64,000 bases of DNA, taken from assembly GCF_012113595.1 (NCBI RefSeq), contig NZ_CP050831.1:2666001-2730000 (forward strand). Direction: 5' to 3'. Numbering within the stretch: position 1 is the first letter of the stretch; each line of letters opens with the position of its first letter. This DNA is from Bacteroides faecium. GTDB lineage: Bacteria; Bacteroidota; Bacteroidia; Bacteroidales; Bacteroidaceae. Both the position numbers and the translations under genes were made by a program. The notes under the pieces are model-generated. The model was not told the origin of the DNA. It ran no database searches and worked only from the letters and a program-made list of their open reading frames with translations. Of the stretch, positions 7,939 through 16,242 are shown piece by piece.

Positions 7939-8502
7939 ATGATAGAAGATATTAAAAAAGCCTGTCAGGTGATGAATGAAGGGGGAGTCATCCTTTATCC
8001 TACCGATACCGTTTGGGGTATAGGCTGCGACGCGACTAACGAAGAGGCTGTACGCCGGGTATATGAGATTAAGAAACGTGCCGATAGCAAGGCTATGCTG
8101 GTGTTGGTAGACACCCCCGTGAAGGTGGATTTTTATGTACAGGATGTCCCCGATGTGGCATGGGATTTGATTGAAGTTGCCGACAAGCCGTTGACGATAA
8201 TCTATTCCGGAGCACGGAATCTGGCATCGAACCTGTTGGCGGAAGACGGAAGTGTAGGTATCCGTGTCACAAACGAGGAGTTTTCGAGACGCCTTTGTCA
8301 GCAGTTCCGCAAGGCGATTGTTTCTACATCGGCCAATGTGAGCGGACAGCCCGGGGCTGCCAATTTCAGCGAAATCAGTGATGAAATCAAATCGGCAGTA
8401 GATTATATCGTCGGCTTTCGTCAGGATGATATGAGTCGGCCGAAACCCTCAAGTATTATTAAGTTGGACAAAGGTGGAGTGATTAAGATAATTCGCGAAT
8501 AA
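7939..8502 (+). CDS. Threonylcarbamoyl-AMP synthase family (TsaC/Sua5/YrdC)
   Basis: A 187-residue YrdC-fold protein. ILYPTDTVWGIGCDA near the N terminus and KRADSKAMLVLV are the nucleotide-binding signature, and IVSTSANVSGQPGA is the second conserved block. The family makes L-threonylcarbamoyl-AMP for t6A37 modification of tRNAs that read ANN codons. The C-terminal Sua5 domain is absent, so the length fits the short TsaC form. The ATG at 7939 is chosen because the promoter would start transcription near 7914. The stop codon is followed directly by the ATG of the ClC gene, so the two are co-transcribed. YciO-type paralogues cannot be fully excluded. Confidence 0.9.
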   Translation: MIEDIKKACQVMNEGGVILYPTDTVWGIGCDATNEEAVRRVYEIKKRADSKAMLVLVDTPVKVDFYVQDVPDVAWDLIEVADKPLTIIYSGARNLASNLLAEDGSVGIRVTNEEFSRRLCQQFRKAIVSTSANVSGQPGAANFSEISDEIKSAVDYIVGFRQDDMSRPKPSSIIKLDKGGVIKIIRE

Positions 8503-10296
8503 ATGAAAGAGGAAAAACAGAGTTTATTACAGCGTTGCATCAAGTGGCGGGAAGCTAATATAAAGGAAAAGCAATTTATCCTGATATTAAGTTTCCTGGT
8601 CGGAATCTTCACAGCGTTTGCCGCTTTGATATTGAAGTTCTTTATCCATCAGATACAGAACTTTTTAACCGACAACTTCAATACGACGTCAGCCAATTAC
8701 CTGTATCTGGTATATCCGGTAGTCGGAATTTTCCTGGCGGGCTGGTTTGTGCGCAATATAGTCAAAGATGACATCAGTCATGGGGTCACCAAAATCTTGT
8801 ATGCTATTTCCCGCCGGCAAGGTCGTATCAAGCGGCATAACATCTGGTCGTCTACCATCGCCAGTGCGATAACCATCGGATTCGGTGGTTCGGTAGGAGC
8901 AGAGGCGCCGATTGTTCTGACGGGTTCGGCTATCGGTTCCAATTTGGGAAGCGTATTCAAGATGGAGCACCGCACGTTGATGTTGCTCGTCGGCTGTGGG
9001 GCGGCAGGCGCCATTGCCGGTATCTTTAAGGCACCGATTGCCGGACTGGTCTTTACATTGGAAGTGCTGATGATTGACTTGACCATGTCTTCTCTGCTTC
9101 CTTTGCTGATTTCGGCAGTGACGGCGGCTACCGTTTCGTACATAGTCACCGGTACGGAAGCCATGTTCAAGTTCCATCTCGACCAGGCGTTCGAATTGGA
9201 GCGTATCCCTTTCGTTATCCTGTTAGGTATCTTCTGCGGACTGATTTCTCTCTATTTCACACGTGCCATGAATTCTGTGGAAGGTGTTTTCGGAAAACTC
9301 AAGAACCCCTATAAGAAACTGGCTTTCGGTGGTGTGATGCTGAGCGTATTGATTTTCCTTTTTCCGCCTCTCTACGGTGAAGGATACGATACGATTAATC
9401 TTCTGCTGAACGGTACATCCGCCGCGGAGTGGGATACGGTCATGAACAACTCCATGTTCTATGGCTATGGCAACCTGCTGCTGGTATATCTGATGTTGAT
9501 TATCCTGCTGAAAGTATTTGCGTCCAGCGCAACGAACGGTGGCGGTGGTTGTGGCGGTATCTTTGCTCCTTCACTTTACCTGGGCTGTATTGCCGGATTT
9601 GTATTCTCACATTTCAGCAATGATTTTGCGTTCTCTGCTTATCTGCCTGAAAAGAATTTCGCATTGATGGGAATGGCAGGGGTTATGAGCGGAGTCATGC
9701 ATGCCCCATTGACAGGAGTGTTCCTGATAGCCGAACTGACAGGCGGATATGACCTGTTCCTTCCGTTGATGATTGTCTCTGTAAGTTCGTATCTGACGAT
9801 TATCGCGTTCGAACCTCATAGTATCTACTCCATGCGTCTGGCAAAGAGGGGGCAACTGCTTACTCATCACAAAGATAAAGCAGTACTGACATTGATGAAA
9901 ATGGAGAATGTGGTGGAAAAGGACTTTGTTGTCGTACATCCCGAAATGGACTTGGGCGAATTGGTAAAAGCCATCGCTGCTTCCCACCGAAACGTATTCC
10001 CTGTAACAGACAAGAAAACGGGTGAACTGTTAGGAATTGTCCTGCTTGACGATATCCGCAACATCATGTTCCGTCAAGAACTTTATCATCGTTTCACTGT
10101 TAATAAATTAATGATATCCGCCCCTGCCAAGATATTCAATACAGACGGAATGGAACAGGTGATGCAAACGTTTGACGACACCAAAGCCTGGAATCTTCCC
10201 GTAGTTGACGAGGAAGGACGTTACGAAGGCTTTGTCTCTAAATCGAAGATATTTAACTCATACCGGCAAGTACTGGTACATTTCTCGGAAGATTAG
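8503..10296 (+). CDS. ClC chloride channel/transporter with CBS pair
   Basis: A 597-residue membrane protein. About 10-12 hydrophobic segments cover residues 25-440. The selectivity block GSVGAEAPIV matches the ClC GxExP motif, with Glu134 at the gating position, and GGGGCGGIFAPSLYLG matches the GxFxP block. The C-terminal region from about residue 455 has two CBS-like segments (around PVTDKKTGELLGIVLLDD and PVVDEEGRYEGFVSKS), which usually sense adenine nucleotides. The gating Glu suggests a H+/Cl- exchanger rather than a pure channel, though this is inference. It starts immediately after the TsaC/Sua5 stop codon. Confidence 0.93.
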   Translation: MKEEKQSLLQRCIKWREANIKEKQFILILSFLVGIFTAFAALILKFFIHQIQNFLTDNFNTTSANYLYLVYPVVGIFLAGWFVRNIVKDDISHGVTKILYAISRRQGRIKRHNIWSSTIASAITIGFGGSVGAEAPIVLTGSAIGSNLGSVFKMEHRTLMLLVGCGAAGAIAGIFKAPIAGLVFTLEVLMIDLTMSSLLPLLISAVTAATVSYIVTGTEAMFKFHLDQAFELERIPFVILLGIFCGLISLYFTRAMNSVEGVFGKLKNPYKKLAFGGVMLSVLIFLFPPLYGEGYDTINLLLNGTSAAEWDTVMNNSMFYGYGNLLLVYLMLIILLKVFASSATNGGGGCGGIFAPSLYLGCIAGFVFSHFSNDFAFSAYLPEKNFALMGMAGVMSGVMHAPLTGVFLIAELTGGYDLFLPLMIVSVSSYLTIIAFEPHSIYSMRLAKRGQLLTHHKDKAVLTLMKMENVVEKDFVVVHPEMDLGELVKAIAASHRNVFPVTDKKTGELLGIVLLDDIRNIMFRQELYHRFTVNKLMISAPAKIFNTDGMEQVMQTFDDTKAWNLPVVDEEGRYEGFVSKSKIFNSYRQVLVHFSED

Positions 10297-10343
10297 CCGG
10301 CAAGGTGCCGGAGCCAGGTTTCTATGCAGATAATAAGGTGATT

Positions 10344-11312
10344 ATGAAAAAAGAAGATTTAAGAATAGTATATATGGGTACTCCCGATTTTGCGGTAGAG
10401 GCCCTGCGCCAGTTAGTAGAAGGCGGTTATAACGTTGTGGGCGTGATAACAATGCCCGATAAACCTGCCGGACGTGGACATAAAATTCAATATTCTCCCG
10501 TTAAACAATATGCACTTGAACAGAATTTGCCACTGCTTCAACCGGAAAAGTTGAAGGATGAGGCTTTCGTGGAAGCATTGCGTGAGTGGAAAGCGGATTT
10601 GCAGATTGTGGTTGCCTTCCGTATGTTGCCGGAAGTGGTATGGAATATGCCACGACTGGGTACTTTCAATCTTCATGCGTCTCTGCTTCCCCAATATCGC
10701 GGGGCTGCTCCCATCAACTGGGCAGTAATTAACGGCGATACGGAAACAGGCATCACTACTTTCTTCCTGAAACATGAGATAGATACCGGAGAAGTCATCC
10801 AACAAGTTCGTGTACCTATCGCGGATACGGATAATGTGGAAGTAGTGCATGATAAACTGATGCTGTTAGGCGGTAAACTGGTTGTTGAAACGGTAGATGC
10901 TATCTTGAACGGTGAGGTAAAACCGATTCCTCAGGAAGAAATGGCTGTTGTCGGTGAGCTTCGTCCCGCTCCGAAAATATTCAAGGATACCTGCCGGATT
11001 GACTGGAACCAACCAGTGAAGAAAGTCTATGATTTTATCCGCGGGCTATCTCCTTATCCTGCCGCTTGGAGCGAATTAATCACTCCTGAAGGAGAACTTG
11101 TAGTAGTGAAAGTCTTTGAAAGTGAAAAGATTTACGAATCCCACCAACTGCCTGTCGGAACAGTTGTGACAGATGGGAAGAAATATATAAAGGTAGCCGT
11201 ACCGGATGGATTCGTATCCATCCTTTCCTTGCAGTTTCCTGGTAAGAAACGTCTGAAAACGGACGAATTACTTCGTGGGTACCGTCTGTCAGATGGATGT
11301 CAGATGAAGTAA
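10344..11312 (+). CDS. fmt: Methionyl-tRNA formyltransferase
   Basis: A 322-residue enzyme that formylates initiator Met-tRNA using 10-formyl-tetrahydrofolate. The N terminus has IVYMGTPDFAVEAL. The formyltransferase signature NLHASLLPQYRGAAPINWA follows, with the catalytic Asn-His pair. The C-terminal tRNA-binding domain begins near residue 205 and includes the FIRGLSPYPAAW block. An upstream GTG at 10305 is in frame, but the ATG at 10344 gives the normal N terminus. It lies 47 bp after the ClC gene and before rpe, and may be in the same transcript. Confidence 0.96.
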   Translation: MKKEDLRIVYMGTPDFAVEALRQLVEGGYNVVGVITMPDKPAGRGHKIQYSPVKQYALEQNLPLLQPEKLKDEAFVEALREWKADLQIVVAFRMLPEVVWNMPRLGTFNLHASLLPQYRGAAPINWAVINGDTETGITTFFLKHEIDTGEVIQQVRVPIADTDNVEVVHDKLMLLGGKLVVETVDAILNGEVKPIPQEEMAVVGELRPAPKIFKDTCRIDWNQPVKKVYDFIRGLSPYPAAWSELITPEGELVVVKVFESEKIYESHQLPVGTVVTDGKKYIKVAVPDGFVSILSLQFPGKKRLKTDELLRGYRLSDGCQMK

Positions 11313-11377
11313 GCTGATAAATAGATAACATGAACCGTCTCGATTTCGAGATAAATTGAACCTAAAATAGATGAATT

Positions 11378-12028
11378 ATGAAACCGATTATCGCTCCTTC
11401 CATTCTTTCTGCCGATTTCGGATATTTGGCAAAAGATATTGAAATGGTAAACCGCAGTGAAGCGGAGTGGGTACATATTGATATAATGGACGGGGTATTT
11501 GTCCCCAACATATCATTTGGCTTTCCGGTATTGAAATACGTGGCAAAGTTAAGCGAGAAACCCTTGGATGTGCATTTGATGATTGTTAGCCCGGAGAAAT
11601 TTATTCCCGAGGTAAAAGCGTTGGGAGCTCATACAATGAACGTACACTATGAAGCTTGTCCGCACTTGCATCGGGTGATTCAGCAAATCAAGGAAGCAGG
11701 AATGCAACCTGCCGTTACAATCAATCCGGCAACTCCGGTTGCTTTGCTTCAGGATATAATCCGGGATGTATATATGGTGCTTATCATGAGCGTGAATCCG
11801 GGATTTGGCGGACAGAAATTCATAGAACATTCAGTAGAGAAAGTTCGTGAACTGCACGCTTTGATTGAACGTACAGGCTCGAAAGCTCTGATTGAAGTAG
11901 ACGGTGGCGTGAATCTGGAGACAGGTGCCCGCCTGGTTGCAGCAGGAGCCGATGCGTTAGTGGCCGGTAATGCTGTTTTTGGAGCTCCGGATCCTGAAGC
12001 AATGATTAGCCAGCTACATGGTTTGTGA
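11378..12028 (+). CDS. rpe: Ribulose-phosphate 3-epimerase
   Basis: A 216-residue TIM barrel. IAPSILSADFGYLA at the N terminus, HIDIMDGVFVPNIS and VHLMI supply metal ligands and catalytic Asp. MSVNPGFGGQKFI is the phosphate-loop motif and EVDGGVN the C-terminal catalytic block. It interconverts ribulose-5-phosphate and xylulose-5-phosphate in the pentose phosphate pathway. It is 65 bp downstream of fmt in the same direction. A large inverted repeat at 12061-12140 follows and may end or stabilise the transcript. Confidence 0.97.
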   Translation: MKPIIAPSILSADFGYLAKDIEMVNRSEAEWVHIDIMDGVFVPNISFGFPVLKYVAKLSEKPLDVHLMIVSPEKFIPEVKALGAHTMNVHYEACPHLHRVIQQIKEAGMQPAVTINPATPVALLQDIIRDVYMVLIMSVNPGFGGQKFIEHSVEKVRELHALIERTGSKALIEVDGGVNLETGARLVAAGADALVAGNAVFGAPDPEAMISQLHGL

Positions 12029-12060
12029 AGTCGTAGTTTGGTCTAAATAAATGGGAATTT

Positions 12061-12140
12061 AGGCACGGATTACACGGATTTCACGGTTTTTGGAATTATG
12101 ATTACATAAACCAACAGCGTAATCCGTGTAATCCGTGCCT
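12061..12140. repeat. Perfect 20-bp inverted repeat with a 40-bp loop
   Basis: The left arm 12061-12080 and right arm 12121-12140 are exact reverse complements. Each arm contains two copies of the nine-base word ACGGATTAC or a close variant. No T-run follows, so a standard terminator is not evident. The arm words resemble short intergenic repeats I have seen in many unrelated bacterial genomes. It lies between rpe and comEC and may be a REP-like element. Confidence 0.85.
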
Positions 12141-12158
12141 GAAAAATATCATATAATT

Positions 12159-14339
12159 ATGACGTTTTACTTTCATAAATATCCATTTATGCGCCTGATT
12201 ATCCCTTGGATAACAGGCGTTTTTTGTGGCGACCTTTTTTTTGACAGTTCACCGGGACTCTTTTGGGGAGTCCTTGTATTTTTCCTTTTCTTCGGTCTGT
12301 CCATGACCTTTTATTTCCTTCAACGTTATTCATTGCGGTGGTGTTTCGGGGTTACAACCTTTGCCCTTTGTTTTACAGGCGGATGGATGGGGATAACTTG
12401 GCAACTTCAACAAACAACGAATCATACTTTCCCAAAAGAGGAAGCAGTTTATCGGATTTTAATAACAGACACACCTCAAATAAAGGAACATACTTATCTT
12501 TGCCGCGCATTATTGAGGGGACATTGTGACTCTATCGGCACGCATCCGATAGAACAAAAAGTAATTCTTTACCTGCAACAAGATTTAGCCGTTTCCCGGT
12601 TAAGAAGCGGGGACGAACTGTTAGTCTCCGCCCGTATTTCTCTACCCGCCAACAATAAGAATTTTGATGAATTTGACTATGCCCGCTATCTGATGCGGAA
12701 AGGAATCTCTGGAACGGGCTACGTTGCATCCGGAAAGTGGGCTATTTTATCTTCAGATTTATCTTCGAACTTATCTTCGGGCGGACAAGCCCTGTGCCTA
12801 TCTTTACAACCGGACAGAACGAGTAAACATAACTTGGGCACGAGTCTTTTCTACCTTAGAAGTATGGCTAACTCTTATCGGGAAAAGATAATTTCTCTCT
12901 ATCATGAACTCGGATTTAATGGCGATGAACTGGCTGTACTTTCCGCATTGACCATAGGTGACAAAACAGAACTAAGTGAATCTATCCATGAGAGCTATTC
13001 AGTGGCAGGCGCAAGTCATATCCTTGCTCTGTCCGGTCTGCATATCGGACTTTTATATGCCTTACTTTTCTTTATTTTACAACCTGTTGCCAAAAGAGGG
13101 AATACAGGTAAATGTTTACGTTCCCTTTTTCTCATCATCTTATTATGGGCTTTTGCCTTCTTTACAGGATTCTCGCCATCGGTAGTCCGTTCGGTCACAA
13201 TGTTTTCTATTCTGGCTCTTGCAGATATGTTTGGCCGTCAGTCTTTTTCTTTGAATACACTGGCAGCTACCGCATGGCTTATGTTGCTTTGTAATCCGGC
13301 ATGGTTGTTTGATGTGGGCTTCCAACTCTCTTTCGTTGCGGTCACCTCTATTTTACTCATTCAACAACCTATCTACCATTTGTTTACAATAAAAAGCAGA
13401 ATAGGAAAATACGTTTGGGGATTGATGAGTGTGTCCATTGCCGCACAATTAGGTACTGCTCCACTGGTTATATTTTACTTCTCCCGGTTCTCTACACATT
13501 TTCTGTTGACTAATTTGGCCGTTATTCCATTGGTTACCATTATTCTATATATCGCTGTATTCATGCTGTCGCTCACTCCTATTTCGTGGATTCAAACCTA
13601 TGTAGCAGAAGGAGTTAAAAAACTATTGGAAATCCTGAATCTTTTTGTTCGATGGGTAGAGCAACTCCCTTATTCATCTATAGACGGAATTTGGCTGTAC
13701 CAGTTGGAAGTTTTCGGCATCTACGTCTCTTTGCTTCTGTTGTTCTATTATTACATGAACCGGCGATATAAAAACCTGATAACTTGTCTTTCTTTTATTC
13801 TTCTATTGGCTATTTGTCATGTGACGATGTCGTGGATAGACCGCCCGCAATCTAGTCTGGTCTTTTATAATGTGCGTGGTTGTCCGGCAGTTCATTGTAT
13901 CGAAAGCGACGGGCATTCCTGGATAAACTATGCCGATACACTTCCGGATAAGCAACTCCTGAAGCGGGTAGTAACCAACTATTGGAACCACCATCATCTT
14001 CTACCGCCGAAAGAAATAACTGCCGATTATAAGACTACCGCATTCTCCCGCCAACAACAAATGCTATCCTTCCACGGATGCCGTATCTGCATAGTGACCG
14101 ATAACCGTTGGCGGAACAAATTGGCAGATTCTGCGTTATATACTATTGATTATCTTTACTTATGCAAAGGTTATGACGGACATCTGGAAGAACTGACCAG
14201 GCTCTTTGTTCCCGGCTGTATCCTGTTGGATGCCTCTCTTTCAGAATACCGCAAGAACCGTCTTGAAGACGAATGCAAACAATCCGGTTTGCATTTTATC
14301 TCTTTATCCGAAGAAGGTTCTGTTTGCTTTTTGCTCTAA
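12159..14339 (+). CDS. ComEC/Rec2-family DNA uptake channel, no visible nuclease domain
   Basis: A 726-residue polytopic membrane protein. The N-terminal part has two or three membrane segments and a DUF4131/OB-like region (about residues 90-190). The central ComEC competence domain carries SVAGASHILALSGLHIGLLY and FSPSVVRSVTMFSI, with roughly ten membrane spans up to residue 555. Family members move single-stranded DNA across the inner membrane. The C-terminal 170 residues show no HxHxDH metallo-beta-lactamase motif, so the usual nuclease-like domain is missing or degenerate. A GTG at 12135 is in frame but inside the inverted repeat, so the ATG at 12159 is used. Confidence 0.88.
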   Translation: MTFYFHKYPFMRLIIPWITGVFCGDLFFDSSPGLFWGVLVFFLFFGLSMTFYFLQRYSLRWCFGVTTFALCFTGGWMGITWQLQQTTNHTFPKEEAVYRILITDTPQIKEHTYLCRALLRGHCDSIGTHPIEQKVILYLQQDLAVSRLRSGDELLVSARISLPANNKNFDEFDYARYLMRKGISGTGYVASGKWAILSSDLSSNLSSGGQALCLSLQPDRTSKHNLGTSLFYLRSMANSYREKIISLYHELGFNGDELAVLSALTIGDKTELSESIHESYSVAGASHILALSGLHIGLLYALLFFILQPVAKRGNTGKCLRSLFLIILLWAFAFFTGFSPSVVRSVTMFSILALADMFGRQSFSLNTLAATAWLMLLCNPAWLFDVGFQLSFVAVTSILLIQQPIYHLFTIKSRIGKYVWGLMSVSIAAQLGTAPLVIFYFSRFSTHFLLTNLAVIPLVTIILYIAVFMLSLTPISWIQTYVAEGVKKLLEILNLFVRWVEQLPYSSIDGIWLYQLEVFGIYVSLLLLFYYYMNRRYKNLITCLSFILLLAICHVTMSWIDRPQSSLVFYNVRGCPAVHCIESDGHSWINYADTLPDKQLLKRVVTNYWNHHHLLPPKEITADYKTTAFSRQQQMLSFHGCRICIVTDNRWRNKLADSALYTIDYLYLCKGYDGHLEELTRLFVPGCILLDASLSEYRKNRLEDECKQSGLHFISLSEEGSVCFLL

Positions 14340-14363
14340 GTACAAAGATTTATCGTACATTTG
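14330..14363 (+). promoter_or_regulatory. Promoter of the DHH phosphoesterase gene
   Basis: TACATTTG at 14356-14363 matches the -7 consensus. TTTG at 14330-14333, inside the last codons of comEC, lies 22 bp upstream, slightly longer than ideal. Transcription would start near 14370, about 16 bp before the ATG. Confidence 0.55.
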
Positions 14364-14385
14364 CACCCTGATAAAGTAAAAGAAT

Positions 14386-15423
14386 ATGTTAACGAAAGTA
14401 ATAGAACAAGCCAAAATAGACCATTTCACCAAATGGTTCGAACGAGCTGACAAAATAGTAATCGTATCTCATGTATCTCCTGACGGCGACGCCATTGGTT
14501 CCTCACTGGGATTATATCACTTCCTTGATTCACAGGAAAAAACAGTAAACGTAATCGTGCCTAACGCCTTCCCCGATTTCCTCAGATGGATGCCGGGCAG
14601 TAAGGATGTTCTTTTGTACGACCGTTACAAAGAGTTTGCTGACAAGTTGATTGCCGAAGCGGATGTAATCTGTTGTTTGGACTTCAACGCATTGAAACGT
14701 ATTGACGATATGGCAGATGCCGTAGCAGCTTCTCCTGCCCGTAAGATAATGATTGACCACCATTTGTATCCCGAAGAATTCTGTAAGATAACCATGTCTT
14801 ATCCCAAGATTTCTTCCACTTCCGAACTGATATTCCGTCTGATTTGCCGGATGGGTTATTTCGGTGATATATCCAAGGAAGGTGCCGAATGCATCTATAC
14901 AGGTATGATGACAGATACCGGTGGCTTTACCTACAATTCGAACAATCGTGAGATTTATTATATCATAAGTGAACTCCTTTCCAAAGGAATTGATAAAGAT
15001 GAAATCTACCGCAAAGTGTACAATACCTACTCCGAGAGTCGTTTGCGGTTGATGGGATACGTATTGTCTAACATGACGGTTTACTCGGACTATAACGCCG
15101 CGTTGATTACGCTTACAAAAGCCGAGCAAAGCAAATTCAACTACATAAAAGGAGATAGCGAAGGCTTTGTCAACATCCCTCTTACCATCAAAAACGTATG
15201 TTTCTCCTGTTTTCTGCGGGAAGATACCGAGAAGCCGATGATTAAGATTTCGTTTCGTTCGGTGGGAACTTTCCCATGCAACCAGTTGGCAGCCGAATTT
15301 TTCAACGGCGGCGGACATCTGAACGCATCCGGCGGTGAATTTTTCGGAACAATGGAAGAAGCAAAAGCTGTTTTTGAGAAAGCTTTGGAGAAGTATAAAC
15401 CACTACTGACAGCCAAAAGCTAA
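14386..15423 (+). CDS. DHH/DHHA1 phosphoesterase, NrnA-like
   Basis: A 345-residue protein of the NrnA/RecJ superfamily. HVSPDGDAIGSSLG gives the first metal-binding Asp/His set, CCLDFNAL the second, and MIDHHLYP the DHH motif. The C-terminal DHHA1 segment ends in FNGGGHLNASGGEF, the substrate-binding GGGH block. NrnA-like enzymes degrade short oligoribonucleotides (nanoRNA) and can dephosphorylate pAp. Cyclic dinucleotide or pApA hydrolysis is also known in the superfamily, so the exact substrate is open. It has its own promoter after comEC. Confidence 0.9.
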   Translation: MLTKVIEQAKIDHFTKWFERADKIVIVSHVSPDGDAIGSSLGLYHFLDSQEKTVNVIVPNAFPDFLRWMPGSKDVLLYDRYKEFADKLIAEADVICCLDFNALKRIDDMADAVAASPARKIMIDHHLYPEEFCKITMSYPKISSTSELIFRLICRMGYFGDISKEGAECIYTGMMTDTGGFTYNSNNREIYYIISELLSKGIDKDEIYRKVYNTYSESRLRLMGYVLSNMTVYSDYNAALITLTKAEQSKFNYIKGDSEGFVNIPLTIKNVCFSCFLREDTEKPMIKISFRSVGTFPCNQLAAEFFNGGGHLNASGGEFFGTMEEAKAVFEKALEKYKPLLTAKS

Positions 15424-15429
15424 AGATGG

Positions 15430-15490
15430 AAGGTTAAAAGTGAATACGGAAAGGTTAAAAGATACGAACTTTCAACTCCCCCCTTTCAAC
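15430..15490. repeat. Short direct and inverted repeats downstream of the DHH gene
   Basis: AAGGTTAAAAG occurs at 15430-15440 and 15451-15461, 21 bp apart. CTTTCAAC occurs at 15469-15476 and 15483-15490 in roughly inverted orientation to those copies. The region can fold into an imperfect hairpin. No clear terminator T-run follows. Confidence 0.45.
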
Positions 15491-15507
15491 TTTTGATGAT
15501 TTTAAGA

Positions 15508-15515
15508 TACATTTG
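15508..15515 (+). promoter_or_regulatory. -7 box before the DUF4827 lipoprotein gene
   Basis: TACATTTG is a full match to TAnnTTTG, 27 bp before the ATG at 15542. No -33 TTTG is present at the usual distance; a TTTG at 15492-15495 is too close at 12 bp. The start would be near 15522. Confidence 0.5.
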
Positions 15516-15541
15516 TGCGGAATATAGCTAAATAACAGATA

Positions 15542-16204
15542 ATGAAGAAACTTGTATTTTTATTTCTCTCCTTGTTAACCGCCGGAAGTCTGTTCCAGGC
15601 ATGCGACAATTCAAAGACCTATGCAGAAATGCTGGAAGATGAGAAAAATGCTGTAGAGAGGTTCATCAAAGATAGTGCGATTCATGTGATTTCTGAAGAG
15701 CAGTTTAAAGCGAACGGCTATAAGACTGACTTAAATAAGAATGAATATGTCTCTTTTTCAGCTAATGGTGTGTATATGCAGATTGTAAATAAAGGAACCT
15801 TGGTAGTACAGGACAAACCGGCAGCTATAGATTCGTTTGCCAACAATAATAATATTTGTGTCCGCTATGCAGAGATTAATGTTGATACGCGCGAACTTGC
15901 AGCCTTCAATATTCCTATCGAAGAATATATGGATGCCGGACAATTATATGCCTATCCTGCTGTATTCCGTTATGTAGAAACAGAGACTTATTCAGCCGGT
16001 ACGTTTATTGAAATGGATTATGTATGGGGACAATATTACGCCAGTACCGCTGTACCGCAAGGATGGCTTTTAGCATTGCCTTATTTATATGACAACGCTC
16101 ATGTACGTCTAATCGTTCCTTCTAAGATGGGACATAACTCCGCACAGCAATACGTAACTCCTTACTTCTATGATATTACAGAGTTCCGTAAAGCACGAAG
16201 CTAA
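15542..16204 (+). CDS. DUF4827-type lipoprotein
   Basis: A 220-residue exported protein. A lipoprotein signal (hydrophobic residues 4-19, then LFQAC with Cys21) predicts export and lipid anchoring. The mature part starts with an acidic helix (YAEMLEDEKNAVERFIKDS). It continues into a globular region with VPQGWLLALPYL that resembles an FKBP-like fold in arrangement. I recognise it as the Bacteroides DUF4827 family, which has no settled function. It stands between the DHH gene and the GlmM-type mutase, 38 bp upstream of the latter, and the two may share a transcript. Confidence 0.8.
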   Translation: MKKLVFLFLSLLTAGSLFQACDNSKTYAEMLEDEKNAVERFIKDSAIHVISEEQFKANGYKTDLNKNEYVSFSANGVYMQIVNKGTLVVQDKPAAIDSFANNNNICVRYAEINVDTRELAAFNIPIEEYMDAGQLYAYPAVFRYVETETYSAGTFIEMDYVWGQYYASTAVPQGWLLALPYLYDNAHVRLIVPSKMGHNSAQQYVTPYFYDITEFRKARS

Positions 16205-16242
16205 GACACTAACATTTAAATAAATCTTTTAGTAAAAAACCT

